From contig NC_059399.1 of assembly GCF_905220565.1 (NCBI RefSeq), positions 4,867,501 to 4,931,500 on the forward strand: a DNA stretch of 64,000 nt, given 5' to 3'. Positions 1 to 9,280 of the stretch are shown here, in pieces. The notes under the pieces are model-generated. The model did no database searches. It worked only from the letters and a program-made list of their open reading frames with translations, and was not told the DNA's origin. The position numbers and the translations under genes are program-made. This stretch comes from Melitaea cinxia. Taxonomy: Eukaryota; Arthropoda; Insecta; Lepidoptera; Nymphalidae. The first letter of the stretch is position 1, and every line of letters starts with the position of its first letter.

Positions 1-2
1 CA

Positions 3-565
3 TCCTCTTCTCGTTCCGCAGGAAGGTTAAACGATGTCCAAAATAGTACTGAACGACAGCTAACAAACCAACAACGTCAATCTTTAGCAGCAGAAACAGC
101 ACAAATCACTGCACTAGGCACTTCTTCAAATCGAATTGAAGTACAACAGCCACAATCTTCCTGGAACACTAAATGGAAATCTTTGATCATGAGATTTACA
201 TCGACTTTTCTGGACAACCACTACGGCTACACTTGCTCGGTTTGCGACAACAGACTGTGGTTAAAGAATGATCTCAAGCCCATAACTGCGGCAAAGTTGA
301 AGATGATCTGATGATGATGAGCATTGCTTTATCAAAGAAAATCGACAACTTTGCAGAGAAGAATATGAACTGGTTTGCAACACTTGCAAACGTTGACCGT
401 CGCTCGTGATCGCGCATCAGATGTTGATAAGTCAACAACGCTGAGAGGAACAACCATCGATTTGACTTTTTCGAGGTACATTAAACTTGAAACACTCCCA
501 TTCGTTTCCTACTTTTCCTATCATTGTCTTATCCTTAACAGAATAACACAGTTTGGAGAAGTTAA
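3..565 (+). pseudogene. Helitron-like ORF relic, open at left window edge
   Basis: A reading frame runs from the window edge to a stop at 309-311. It contains a segment with CSVCD and NRLWLKNDLK that resembles the cysteine-bearing N-terminal region of insect Helitron replication proteins. Further on, a different frame gives CREEYELVCNTCKR (about 341-388). A third frame near 440-540 gives TTIDLTFSRY and FVSYFSYH, which I associate with the C-terminal part of the same proteins. If that is right, the Rep and helicase core has been deleted and the ends joined. The frames are broken, so no protein is made. The family assignment rests on recalled motif similarity only. Confidence 0.4.
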
Positions 566-660
566 ATAGCAAACATGTATAAAAGTTATAGTTAAAATAA
601 TCTGTTCGTTAAAGAATTAAAGATATTTGAATTAATGAGTGCAAATAAAAGGTATCCATA

Positions 661-1610
661 CAAAATAGTCTGTCCGTTCATGTCCAGGACCAGAGAACAG
701 AACCCATTTCCCTACGGCGTGGGGTAAGACAGGGAGATGTAATATCACCGAAACTGTTTACCACTGCGCTGGAGGATGTCTTTAAGACCCTAAATTGGGG
801 AGAACGAGGCATTAACGTCAACGGTGAATTCATCTCTCGCTTTCGTTTCGCCGACGATATTGTCATCTTTGCAGAGACGTTGAATGAGTTAGGCCACATA
901 CTGGCAGGCCTAAACGAGTCCTCCCAGCGTGTCGATCTCTGTATGAACTTGGACAAAACAAAAGTAAAACAAAATACCGAGACTGGTATCGGTCGATAGT
1001 ACTCTTCTCGAAGTTGTTCAGGATTATATTTACCTAGGCCATACTATCCAACTAGGCTGCAACAACTTCCAGAAGGAGCCCGACAGAAGGATTCGGTTGG
1101 GCTGGGCGTTTGGCAGGCTTCGTCGAGTCTTCACTTCGAAGATTCCGCAATGCTTGAAGACAAAAGTCTTCGAGCAATGCGTCCTGCCTGTGTTAACATA
1201 CGCAGCCGAGACGTGGACACTGACGAAGGGACTGGGCCACAAACTTAAAGTCGCGCAACGTGCAATGGAACGGGCTATGCTTGGGGTCTCTCTCGAAGAT
1301 AGGATTAGAAATGAGACTATCCGCGAGAGAACGAAAGTAACCGACGTAGCCCACAGAATTAGCAAGTTGAAGTGGCAGTGGGGGTCATCTGTGTCGCAGG
1401 ACGGATGGCCGTTGGAGTAGACGGGTCCTGGAGTGGAGACCGCGTCTTGGCAAACGCAGTGTGGGACGTCCTCCGGCCTGTTGGACCGACGATCTACGTA
1501 AGATTACCGGTGTAGGCTGGATGAGGATTGCGGAAAACTGGGATGTCTGGCGCGAACTTGGGGAGGCTTATGTCCAGCAGTAGAATGCCATAGGCTGAAT
1601 TGATACAAAA
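661..1610 (+). pseudogene. RTE-type LINE relic, reverse transcriptase C-terminal half
   Basis: Plus-strand frames give pieces of an RTE-clade reverse transcriptase. One is GVRQGDVISPKLFTTALE, followed by RFADDIVIF, which is the palm motif with the catalytic Asp pair. After a frame change comes a segment (1097-1420) with LGWAFGRL, CVLPVLTYAAETWTL and RRRNE-like C-terminal features. The open frames are separated by frameshifts, and a stop falls just before 1420. There is no endonuclease domain, so this is a 5'-truncated dead copy. The same family appears inverted near 19390-19790. Confidence 0.75.
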
Positions 1611-1647
1611 TAGTGGTAATTCAATAAAAATGATTTAATTTTATTCA

Positions 1648-1803
1648 TATAAAATAATTTTTAACAAAAAAGAAACCGACTTCAAAAAGGAAACTAAAAA
1701 GTGAAAAATAAATTTACTTAGTACAAAGTAATTCGTATTTTGATTTAGTTAATCAGAAATGATTAAATAAATATTTTATAATTTTGAAGTCGGTGCCAAG
1801 TAA
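1648..1803 (+). repeat. Left 155-bp terminal inverted repeat of a MITE split by a LINE
   Basis: This stretch is the reverse complement of 7368-7523 with only about one mismatch (the G/A in the GAAGTCGGTGCC end). The two arms originally flanked a spacer of about 200 bp, giving a foldback-type MITE of roughly 500 bp. The LINE at 1861-7222 inserted into that spacer. The arm carries GAAGTCGGT near one end and AACCGACTTCAA-like sequence near the other, recalling other elements in this window. Confidence 0.8.
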
Positions 1804-1962
1804 AATAATAACTACTCTAGTATCTACTCGTATGTTGTATTCAGTTTTCTTTCATAATTTTTTTTTTTTTTAAATCTTTATTATTTTTTTTTAAGGAGTT
1901 TGATCACGAAGTGATCATGTCACCCCTATGTGAGCTACTATATAATTAATTTCTAAAGTAAT

Positions 1963-4900
1963 CTACAAATATCGACGTCTTAAACCTATTAATACTAATC
2001 TGTATAGCATCCTTGCCTCTCCAGACGTTGGAAAGGCAAGAATACTATTCCATATGCCAGTATCAAAAGTATTTACATTAATTCTTACAAGAAATTCTGC
2101 CCTTTCTGCTTCGTTCCGGACGCATTCAGCCATTATGTGCAGCACATCTTCTATTTTATCGCATTCTAAACAAGTTGGTGATGTAGATTTGCCCATTAAT
2201 GCAGCAAAGCTGTTTAACGGAATATGTCCGGATCGCAGCCTGAAGGCAGTTACAGTTTCGGATCTGCTCATATTGGCACCAAGAAACCAAGGATGGTTGC
2301 ATAAAGTTGGCTGTATGGTTCTATACCATATACCTTTACTTTTTGATCTTTCGTCGAAGTATTCCTGCCAAAATTTTATTACAATTGCTTTCAACTTAAT
2401 TAAAATATCGGAATAGAGAGGTAAACACTGATAAGGTATACCATCAATCCCTGCTTCCCTAGCCAATTTATCAACCTTTTCGTTTCCCGCAATGCCAATA
2501 TGAGAAGGTATCCACTGCAACGTAACATTTTTATTGTTTGTGTGGAGCTCGGTTATAGTCTCTATAATGTCATAAGCAATTGGGACACCCCGGAAACCAG
2601 GATAACCACAGTGAGAAATATGTTGAAGCGCACTCCTCGAATCGGTGAAAACTACAAAATCTCTATAATCAACACTCTTAATATATGACACAGCCTCCGC
2701 AATGGCAATTAATTCGACATGCATAATGGAAATATTACAATCTATTTTAAATTTAACGGAGGATGCGTTTTGTGGATCAAACACTGCTGCTCCAACATCG
2801 CTTTGGTTTTTAGATCCATCAGTAAACAAATAATAGTGATTTGGAAAGTTTTGCTGTATTGAATCATTACAAATAGTTCTTAATATTTCAAAGTCATATA
2901 TTTTTTTTGGTTTTTTAATTTGTTCTATGGTTGGTTGTATTATTTTACATAGGTCAAAACTTGTCATCCATGTTTGTAAATTAAACATATCTAAATTACT
3001 ACTAGCTTTAACATAATTTTCTTTAAGACATTCGTGGATTGTTATTAATAAAGGCTTTTTCTTATTTCTCCAATAAAGACTTTGGCAAGCATATTTTAAT
3101 TCTTCTACTAGCCTAATACTTTCACTATTTGCAGTTGATTTACATTTTAGCCAAAATTTACCTGCCAAATAATATCTACGAAATAAAAGTGGTTCAATGT
3201 GTAGTTCAGACTCCATGACATGGACTGCCGTACTTTTGATAAACCCTCCTATGATACGTAAAAACTGATTTTGTATTAAATTTAATTTTTTTAAATGTAT
3301 CTGCGCGCTGTTATCATATAGGAAACAACAATAATCTAACTTACTACGGACCAAAGATGTATAAAGTCGTCTTAAATGACGTGGATGTATGCCCCATTGT
3401 GAACCTGCTAGAATTTTAAAAATATTAATATATTTTACAGTTTTACTACTTATTTCGTTTATGTGCTTGGACCACCTTAAAGATTTATCAAGCCAAAGTC
3501 CTAGATATTTGTAATGATCTACTATTTCTAATGATATTCCATTAACTTTTAATTCGATATTGCAAGATTTGTTACTAGTTTTAAAAATGATAACTTTGCT
3601 TTTAATTGGTGAAATTTCTAGGCCTATTTTTGACATAGTATCTGAAACTAGATTTAGAGATATTTGTATTCTTTCAGCAGCTTGTAATACATTTTCATGC
3701 GATGTATAGAAAAGGAAATCATCAGCATATTGAGAAATATGCACGTTATTTGCGCTTTTAGATATACAGGCAGTTACAATATTGAATAGTAATGGCGAAA
3801 GAGGGTCACCCTGTGCTAATCCACGACTAGTACTTCTACAAACTTGTTTTTCATTTGTTTGAATTTTAAGGATTCTATCTCTCAGAAAGTTTTCTAAATA
3901 TTTGCAGATTTTTGTGCCTACCCCTAGTCTATCCAAAGTATGTAATAAACTATTTACATCAACGTTATTATACGCGTTGTCTATATCGATGAAACAGCAT
4001 ACCGTACTATATTTTTCTGTAAACCCTAACTGTATTCTGGAGACTAAAGAAGCAAGATTATGTTGAGTTGAATGGCATTTTCTGAAACCTGTAATAGTCT
4101 CAGGTAAAATATGGTTTCTCTCAATGAACCATTCTAATCTATTAAGTAGAACGGTGTGAAAAACCTTACAAACGCATGAGATCATTGAAATTGGTCTCAG
4201 CGAGGAAATATTTTGTGTATCACGTCCGGGTTTTGGTATTGGTATTATACTGATATCTTGCCATTGGATGGGTACAAATGACTTAATGAGGAACTTGTTG
4301 TAGAGAGAAAGCAACAAAACTTTACCATTCAACGGCAAATTCTTAATCATTGAATACGATATGTTGTCACATCCAGGAGAGGTGTCCTTCACTTTAATGC
4401 TTTTTTCTAATTCATGTAGAGTTATAACTGATTCTAATTTGATATTACTGGATGAAAATGATTGTTTGTGAGTGGGTACGTAATCTGGTGCTAAATTTTT
4501 TAACAATTCATTGGCCTTTCCTACATCAATATAATTACCGTATGCTTTGTAGCCCTTTATCCACTTCAGTTTATTATAAATCTCTGTTTGAGTTGATGAC
4601 TCATTTAAAGAAGAACACATAGCCTGCCATGACTGTGATCTGAATTTGCGCATTAACTTTTGAGAAGTACGTATTTTAGTCCGTAAGTAAGTCAAATTAT
4701 TGGGAGTTGGATTACGGCGAAATTGCGACAGTGCTAAACGGCGTTCTGCTACACATTTTGAAAGAATTTGATTCCAATAAGGGCGAGGCAAGAAATTACT
4801 TGTAGGATTTGTACAAATTTTAACAAATGGAATATGAATATCAGCAGCAATGTTCATGTAGTCTATAAAATTATTGTAATCGTGTTGTAAATCGTTGGAT

Positions 4901-5706
4901 ATAATGAAGTCAGAATATAAGGTTTGAAGTAACTCGGTATAAGAATTCCAATCCGCTTTCTTAAAATTCCTGCGAGCTATACATTTCGGTTCTGCTTTTA
5001 CATGTGCATTAATTTTTATAACACAATGATCACTTCCTAAGGTTTCATTCAACACCCTCCAATCGAATCTGAGAGCGATATCCGTTGAAGCAAACGAAAT
5101 ATCAGGTGATGACTGTTGTATCACACCATTTACAAGTTTAATTCTCGTTATATCCCCGTTATTAAGTGTAACAAAACTATTATCGGACATTAACGCATCC
5201 ATAATTTGCTTCCCTCTAGCATCAATTTTATTAGACCAGTTTGTGTGGTGACCATTAAAGTCACCAAGCAATAATGTTTTACTCCTTGAAGACGCGAATA
5301 AATGCTCCCAGTCAAGTTGGCAGGTGTTGACCGAAGGTGGACAATAAAGAGATATTATGTTTTCTATTACATCGCAATTAAATAGTTTAACTAATAAAAT
5401 TTCTATACCTGTATTACGGTTATGAATATTACGTACTTGTGATTTTATTGATTTGTGCGTTAAAATTGCAACCCCACCATATGAATCATACCTGTCTTTC
5501 CGATATATGTTATAATGGCTTATTTTCAGAGCACTCTCCGGTTCCAACCATGTTTCACTCAACACCGCAACGTGGATATTTTCTTGAACTAAAAGATTTT
5601 CTAACAAAACTAACTTAGGTTTGAGACTTTGACAATTCCACTGCATCAAATTAATTTTAATTTTTTTATTTTTTATTTCAGTCATTTTCACGTTGTAAAT
5701 AATCAA
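1963..5706 (-). CDS. LINE ORF2: AP endonuclease, reverse transcriptase, RNase H
   Basis: This is an uninterrupted 1247-residue polyprotein that makes the nick, copies the RNA and degrades it during target-primed reverse transcription. The APE-type endonuclease occupies about residues 17-235 (MQWNCQSL, SETW, LLGDFNGHHTNW, GSDHCVI). The reverse transcriptase occupies about 430-720, with KPGRDTQNISSLRPIS, TGFRKCHSTQHNL, FIDIDNAYNNVD, GLAQGDPLSPLLFN and QYADDF; the catalytic YADD begins at residue 660. RNase H occupies about 955-1090 (LFTDGSK with Asp963, MHVELIAIAEA, FTDSRSAL, WIPSHIGIAGNEKVD). The C-terminus has a Cys/His motif (CLECDKIEDVLHIMAEC). All catalytic residues I can check are present. 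Confidence 0.92.
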   Translation of the reverse strand: MIIYNVKMTEIKNKKIKINLMQWNCQSLKPKLVLLENLLVQENIHVAVLSETWLEPESALKISHYNIYRKDRYDSYGGVAILTHKSIKSQVRNIHNRNTGIEILLVKLFNCDVIENIISLYCPPSVNTCQLDWEHLFASSRSKTLLLGDFNGHHTNWSNKIDARGKQIMDALMSDNSFVTLNNGDITRIKLVNGVIQQSSPDISFASTDIALRFDWRVLNETLGSDHCVIKINAHVKAEPKCIARRNFKKADWNSYTELLQTLYSDFIISNDLQHDYNNFIDYMNIAADIHIPFVKICTNPTSNFLPRPYWNQILSKCVAERRLALSQFRRNPTPNNLTYLRTKIRTSQKLMRKFRSQSWQAMCSSLNESSTQTEIYNKLKWIKGYKAYGNYIDVGKANELLKNLAPDYVPTHKQSFSSSNIKLESVITLHELEKSIKVKDTSPGCDNISYSMIKNLPLNGKVLLLSLYNKFLIKSFVPIQWQDISIIPIPKPGRDTQNISSLRPISMISCVCKVFHTVLLNRLEWFIERNHILPETITGFRKCHSTQHNLASLVSRIQLGFTEKYSTVCCFIDIDNAYNNVDVNSLLHTLDRLGVGTKICKYLENFLRDRILKIQTNEKQVCRSTSRGLAQGDPLSPLLFNIVTACISKSANNVHISQYADDFLFYTSHENVLQAAERIQISLNLVSDTMSKIGLEISPIKSKVIIFKTSNKSCNIELKVNGISLEIVDHYKYLGLWLDKSLRWSKHINEISSKTVKYINIFKILAGSQWGIHPRHLRRLYTSLVRSKLDYCCFLYDNSAQIHLKKLNLIQNQFLRIIGGFIKSTAVHVMESELHIEPLLFRRYYLAGKFWLKCKSTANSESIRLVEELKYACQSLYWRNKKKPLLITIHECLKENYVKASSNLDMFNLQTWMTSFDLCKIIQPTIEQIKKPKKIYDFEILRTICNDSIQQNFPNHYYLFTDGSKNQSDVGAAVFDPQNASSVKFKIDCNISIMHVELIAIAEAVSYIKSVDYRDFVVFTDSRSALQHISHCGYPGFRGVPIAYDIIETITELHTNNKNVTLQWIPSHIGIAGNEKVDKLAREAGIDGIPYQCLPLYSDILIKLKAIVIKFWQEYFDERSKSKGIWYRTIQPTLCNHPWFLGANMSRSETVTAFRLRSGHIPLNSFAALMGKSTSPTCLECDKIEDVLHIMAECVRNEAERAEFLVRINVNTFDTGIWNSILAFPTSGEARMLYRLVLIGLRRRYL

Positions 5707-7078
5707 GTAACAGTTTTAATATTGGCCACTCTGATACATTTTCTACTACCGTAATTATAATCCATTCAATACAACACTTAAATACCGCTACAACCTTAGA
5801 TTGCATCGTTGCTCTTCTTAAGAATATAATTTCTTTCAATCTTCTTAATAATTCTCCAATATTAAAATCATTTGCTGTGTGATCATTTGGATTTCTCGTT
5901 GGGGATATTTTTTCATGACAAAGATTACCTTCCATACTTTCGTTATCTGACTGAGCGTTATTATTAAAAACAAATTGTGGGTGTATGTCTTTTGAATATA
6001 TATTTTTAGATTGTTTTGACGTTTTGATTATTTTTTTCTTTTTGGTGACGCCTGCATAGGTTGATGTGCTACTATTTTGGGTTGGATAATCTTGACAATT
6101 TAAGTTTTCCGTTTGAGATAGTAGAGGTTCGCCTTCTCGACTTCTTTCTTGTTCTTCGTTTCTTTCTTCGTTTTCTTTTCTTTCCTCTTCTTGATCATAT
6201 ACCTCGGGTGGTACATAAGTTTCAAGAGCTTTTCGGTAGGTACAATTAAATTCAGACATTAAACTTCTTATTTTCTTCTCTTTTAAGAATTTAGGGCATA
6301 CTTTTGACAATGCCATGTGATTACCGAAACAGTTGACACATTTAAATATTGTATTTTCACAATTTTCGTGATTTTTTGAACATTTCGGGCACACTATCTT
6401 CAAAGAAGGACATCTAACTTTACGATGTCCAAATTTCCAACAACGAGAGCACTGTGTCACTGGAAATTCGTAATTTTCTACTTTGACTCTCAATTCTTCA
6501 ACATATACATATGCAGGGATGAAAGCCCCTTTAAAGCACAACCTTACAGTTTCGCTGGGTATCCACCCCGGTTCTGTCAGATTCCTTCGACTAAGACGAT
6601 AAGCGGAAATTAATTGAGCTGGTAAGTCACATCTAATTTTTTCAAAAATTTTTTCATTCGATAAATCTAAGTCTACATCTCTTATAATTCCATAAGAAAA
6701 ATTCCTTTCTAACGCCTTCTGGATTCGCCAATTTTTATCTTTGAAATACTGACATTCTTCGATTTTTTGTGCGCTTATTTCGCTAATTATATCTATTCTG
6801 ACTTTAAATGGATTTAAATATTTTACCCTAATAATATCCGAAATGTTTTGTTCTTTAAGAATTCTAGCCAAAGAAAACTGTTTAGGTAATTTTTCTTTAC
6901 TTGAAATGTAAACTTCAATTTTTTCGCTTTCTTTTAATTTTTTCTCTTTTCCCTGTCCTACGGCTGTCCACTCACTTTCACTTTCTTCTCTCATTCTTTT
7001 CTGCGTTTTATCTACATCTCCTTGCTCCTCAAACATCTCACTGTCACTTAAATATTCAATAATCGACATATTATTCAC
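5678..7078 (-). CDS. LINE ORF1, Gag-like protein with CCHC zinc knuckles
   Basis: This 466-residue ORF1 protein of the LINE is expected to bind element RNA and form the retrotransposition RNP. The N-terminal third is acidic and lysine-rich. An RRM-like middle (about residues 80-200) is followed by tandem zinc knuckles near residues 207-262: CSRCWKFGHRKVRC, CPKCSKNHENC and CVNCFGNHMALSKVC. A Glu/Arg-rich stretch and a Ser/Thr/Asn-rich tail follow. The start is the first in-frame ATG, 144 nt inside the element. Its end overlaps the ORF2 start by 29 nt, in a different frame. The hairpin just upstream of the start could affect translation (inference). Confidence 0.85.
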   Translation of the reverse strand: MNNMSIIEYLSDSEMFEEQGDVDKTQKRMREESESEWTAVGQGKEKKLKESEKIEVYISSKEKLPKQFSLARILKEQNISDIIRVKYLNPFKVRIDIISEISAQKIEECQYFKDKNWRIQKALERNFSYGIIRDVDLDLSNEKIFEKIRCDLPAQLISAYRLSRRNLTEPGWIPSETVRLCFKGAFIPAYVYVEELRVKVENYEFPVTQCSRCWKFGHRKVRCPSLKIVCPKCSKNHENCENTIFKCVNCFGNHMALSKVCPKFLKEKKIRSLMSEFNCTYRKALETYVPPEVYDQEEERKENEERNEEQERSREGEPLLSQTENLNCQDYPTQNSSTSTYAGVTKKKKIIKTSKQSKNIYSKDIHPQFVFNNNAQSDNESMEGNLCHEKISPTRNPNDHTANDFNIGELLRRLKEIIFLRRATMQSKVVAVFKCCIEWIIITVVENVSEWPILKLLLDYLQREND

Positions 7079-7367
7079 TAATGATGTTTATAAGCAAAGC
7101 GGTCGAGGATGACCTCGACCGCCGCAACTTGGTAAACAATATAGGCCGATCGGTCGTCCGACGATGTAAACACATAAAAAATATGAACGCCACCTTCTCG
7201 TACGAGTGCCGCATCGAGACTGTTCTTTCATAATTTGTTTCATTGACTATTAGGTTGAATACTGTTATTATTCTATTATTGTTTTGACATATCTAATAAT
7301 ATTTTTTGTACTTGTTTGTTGTGTGTGTGTTGTTTGTATTTGTATTGTAGCCAGGTTGTTGTAGTAT

Positions 7368-7523
7368 TTACTTGGCACCAACTTCAAAATTATAAAATAT
7401 TTATTTAATCATTTCTGATTAACTAAATCAAAATACGAATTACTTTGTACTAAGTAAATTTATTTTTCACTTTTTAGTTTCCTTTTTGAAGTCGGTTTCT
7501 TTTTTGTTAAAAATTATTTTATT
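7368..7523 (-). repeat. Right 155-bp terminal inverted repeat of the LINE-split MITE
   Basis: Inverted partner of 1648-1803, nearly identical across about 155 bp. The spacer from 7237 to 7367, joined to 1804-1860, restores an uninterrupted MITE interior. I could not fix the MITE's own target duplication because both flanks are AT-rich. Confidence 0.8.
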
Positions 7524-7582
7524 TTATAATTTTTAGTGATGGGTAGACCTAACAAGGATGCTTTTTCTCTTATGTCTGGGGT

Positions 7583-7731
7583 TCGGAAACATACACAATA
7601 CACAAGCACAAACACCCAGATCATGACAAACATCTATATGGCCAATACAAATGTCTGTCGTGCGCGGAGATTGAACCCACTAACGCCAGCGCAACAGCCG
7701 GTGCTGTGACCGCTGCGCTAACGCGTCGACA
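7583..7731 (-). repeat. tRNA-derived SINE, truncated copy
   Basis: Read on the minus strand, the head has an A box (GCGTTAGCGCAGCGGTCACAG) and a B box (GGGTTCAATCTCC). A body with CATTTGTATTGGCCATA and GATCTGGGTGTTTGTGC follows. It matches the intact copy at 12528-12870 but lacks the tail. It abuts another SINE at 7733. Confidence 0.8.
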
Positions 7732-7732
7732 T

Positions 7733-7956
7733 ACTATGAGTAAAGTTCGCTATCAGGTGTACGTAATAACAACCGGGACTGACAGCCTAGCGTGTTCTCT
7801 GAGGTTAGGTTGGGAGAACCACAAGGATTAACAACTAGACCGAAAATAAATATTTGTATAAACATAAATATCCACTCCGAGCGGGAATAGAACCCGCGAC
7901 CGTCGGTGTTTAGGCGCCGCCGACACGGCACATGCACCATTATATCGAAGCGGTCG
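7733..7956 (-). repeat. tRNA-derived SINE, second head type
   Basis: On the minus strand it starts CGACCGCTTCGATATAATGG, with a B box GCGGGTTCTATTCCC. It continues through TGTGGTTCTCCC and GGCTGTCAGTCCCGG to CACCTGATAGCG and ends at 7733. The body and tail match the 12528 SINE, but the tRNA-like head differs. Related heads occur at 51323 and 57188. Confidence 0.8.
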
Positions 7957-7961
7957 TCAAA

Positions 7962-8515
7962 CAGCAAAAGGTAGCTGTTGTAAATTGTTGAGAAATTCCC
8001 TCGAGTGTTTATGGGCTCTATCATCAAACCTGGTCCTGCGACACAGATGATCACACAGCAGGTAATTGCTATAAATCGTTGAAAAGTTCCCTCGACTATC
8101 TTTCGTCTCCATCATCAGACTGTTATGGCACTTGTAACTCATATAAGTGCAAAGTTCTCATTAATAGAAACGAATTAAGTTCAAACAGCAGGTAATTGCT
8201 ATAAGTCATTGAAGAGTTCCCTCAACTATCTTTCGTCTCCATCATCAGACTGAAATGGCACTTATAACTCATACATATGCAAAGTTCTCATCAATAGAAA
8301 CGAATTAAGTTCAAACAGCAGGTAATTGCTATAAATCGTTAAAGAGTTCCCTCGGCTATCTTTTGTCTCCATCATCAGACTGTAATGGCACTTATAACTC
8401 ATACATATGCAAAGTTCTCATCAATAGAAACGAATTAAGTTCAAACAGCAGGTAATTGCTATAAATTGTTGAAGAGTTCCCTCGACTATCTTTCTTCTCC
8501 ATCATCAGATCAACT
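7962..8515 (+). repeat. 130-bp tandem minisatellite, four units plus a degenerate one
   Basis: Units begin CAGCAGGTAATTGCTATAA at 8056, 8186, 8316 and 8446, an exact 130-bp period with few differences between units. A degenerate shorter unit starts near 7962. Each unit contains TTCCCTCGACTATCTTTCGT followed by CTCCATCATCAGA. That is close to TTTCCCTCGATTTCTCTGGG plus ATCCCATCATCAGA in the element end at 8590-8640, so the array seems to have grown from an internal piece of that element. Confidence 0.88.
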
Positions 8516-8806
8516 CCAGACCTTTATTAAATAGTAGTGCTTTATAGTACTTAATGAAAACATGATTAAATTTACTAGTCACCCTTACGATTTTTGAAAG
8601 TTTCCCTCGATTTCTCTGGGATCCCATCATCAGATCTTGGTTTCCTTATCATGGTACCAAACTATGAATATCTCCTTTCAAACAAAAAAAGAATTATCAA
8701 AATCGGTTCATAAACGAAGAAGTTATCTCCGAACATACATAAAAAAAATATATATATATATACGGTCGAATTGAGTAACCTCCTTCTTTTTTTGAAGTCG
8801 GTTAAA
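8516..8806 (-). mobile_element. AACCGACTTCAA element (MITE-like), partial copy
   Basis: On the minus strand it begins AACCGACTTCAAAAAAAGAA near 8806, then GGAGGTTACTCAATTCGACC, then CCAAGATCTGATGATGGGAT. This is the same order as the complete copy at 55728-56137. Its far end runs into the tandem array. The family recurs at 15518/17762, 20560-20900 and 33545-33712. Confidence 0.75.
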
Positions 8807-8814
8807 AAGTATGC

Positions 8815-9280
8815 AATCATTTTATTAATGTTATGTTATGACGTTGTCACGTTAAACTATCGTCCGTTAACCAATTTTACAGACCACCAATTTTTTTCTA
8901 TAATTATTATCTATACCTTTAATTTATCTTTGAAGAAATTAAATTTTTAAAGTGATTACTGATGGCAGTTAAGCTAATTATTATTCCAATAATATTGGCT
9001 CATACTACAATAACTTTAATAAAATTTACTTTAACTATTCAAAATTAAACTGAAAACAAGCATAAATAAACTTATATTAATGTCTAACAATTCAATGTTT
9101 TATATTACTCTTTATATAAGCTAGAGAATCCACATAAACTTTTTGCTTACTGTCTAATTTTTAGGACATTTCAAAACTTATAGCTTTATAGCCCCGGTAA
9201 ATAGATTAACAAAAATTAGCAAAGAAGGAAAGAATAAACTCTTCTGCTTTATAATATTACTATATAAAATAAACACTTAC
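8815..9280. other. AT-rich stretch, likely Gps2 intron; no gene seen
   Basis: No convincing exon follows the donor of Gps2 exon 4. The part at about 9180-9260 (CCCCGGTAAATAGATTA and CTCTTCTGCTTTATAATATTA) resembles the 5' end of the Helitron-like family found at 37876-38048 in a decayed form. Confidence 0.5.

Larger units (their letters stand above)
1861..7222 (-). mobile_element. Full-length non-LTR retrotransposon with RNase H (I-like)
   Basis: The element is flanked by the 14-bp direct repeat TTCTTTCATAATTT at 1847-1860 and 7223-7236, a perfect target-site duplication. Read on the minus strand it starts at 7222 with ACAGTC, like the CAGT initiator of internal LINE promoters. It then has a 144-nt 5' UTR, ORF1 (7078-5678), ORF2 (5706-1963), a short 3' UTR and an A-run at 1861-1871. 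A 10-bp-stem palindrome (7099-7122) lies just before ORF1. A TGATCAC-GAA-GTGATCA hairpin (1901-1917) lies in the 3' UTR. Both ORFs are open, so this is a young and possibly active copy. A C-terminal RNase H after the RT points to the I group; the exact clade is uncertain. Confidence 0.9.

Noticed and set aside
1963..7078. Endogenous retrovirus or LTR retrotransposon
   Set aside because: There are no LTRs, protease or integrase; an APE endonuclease and an A-tail identify a non-LTR element.
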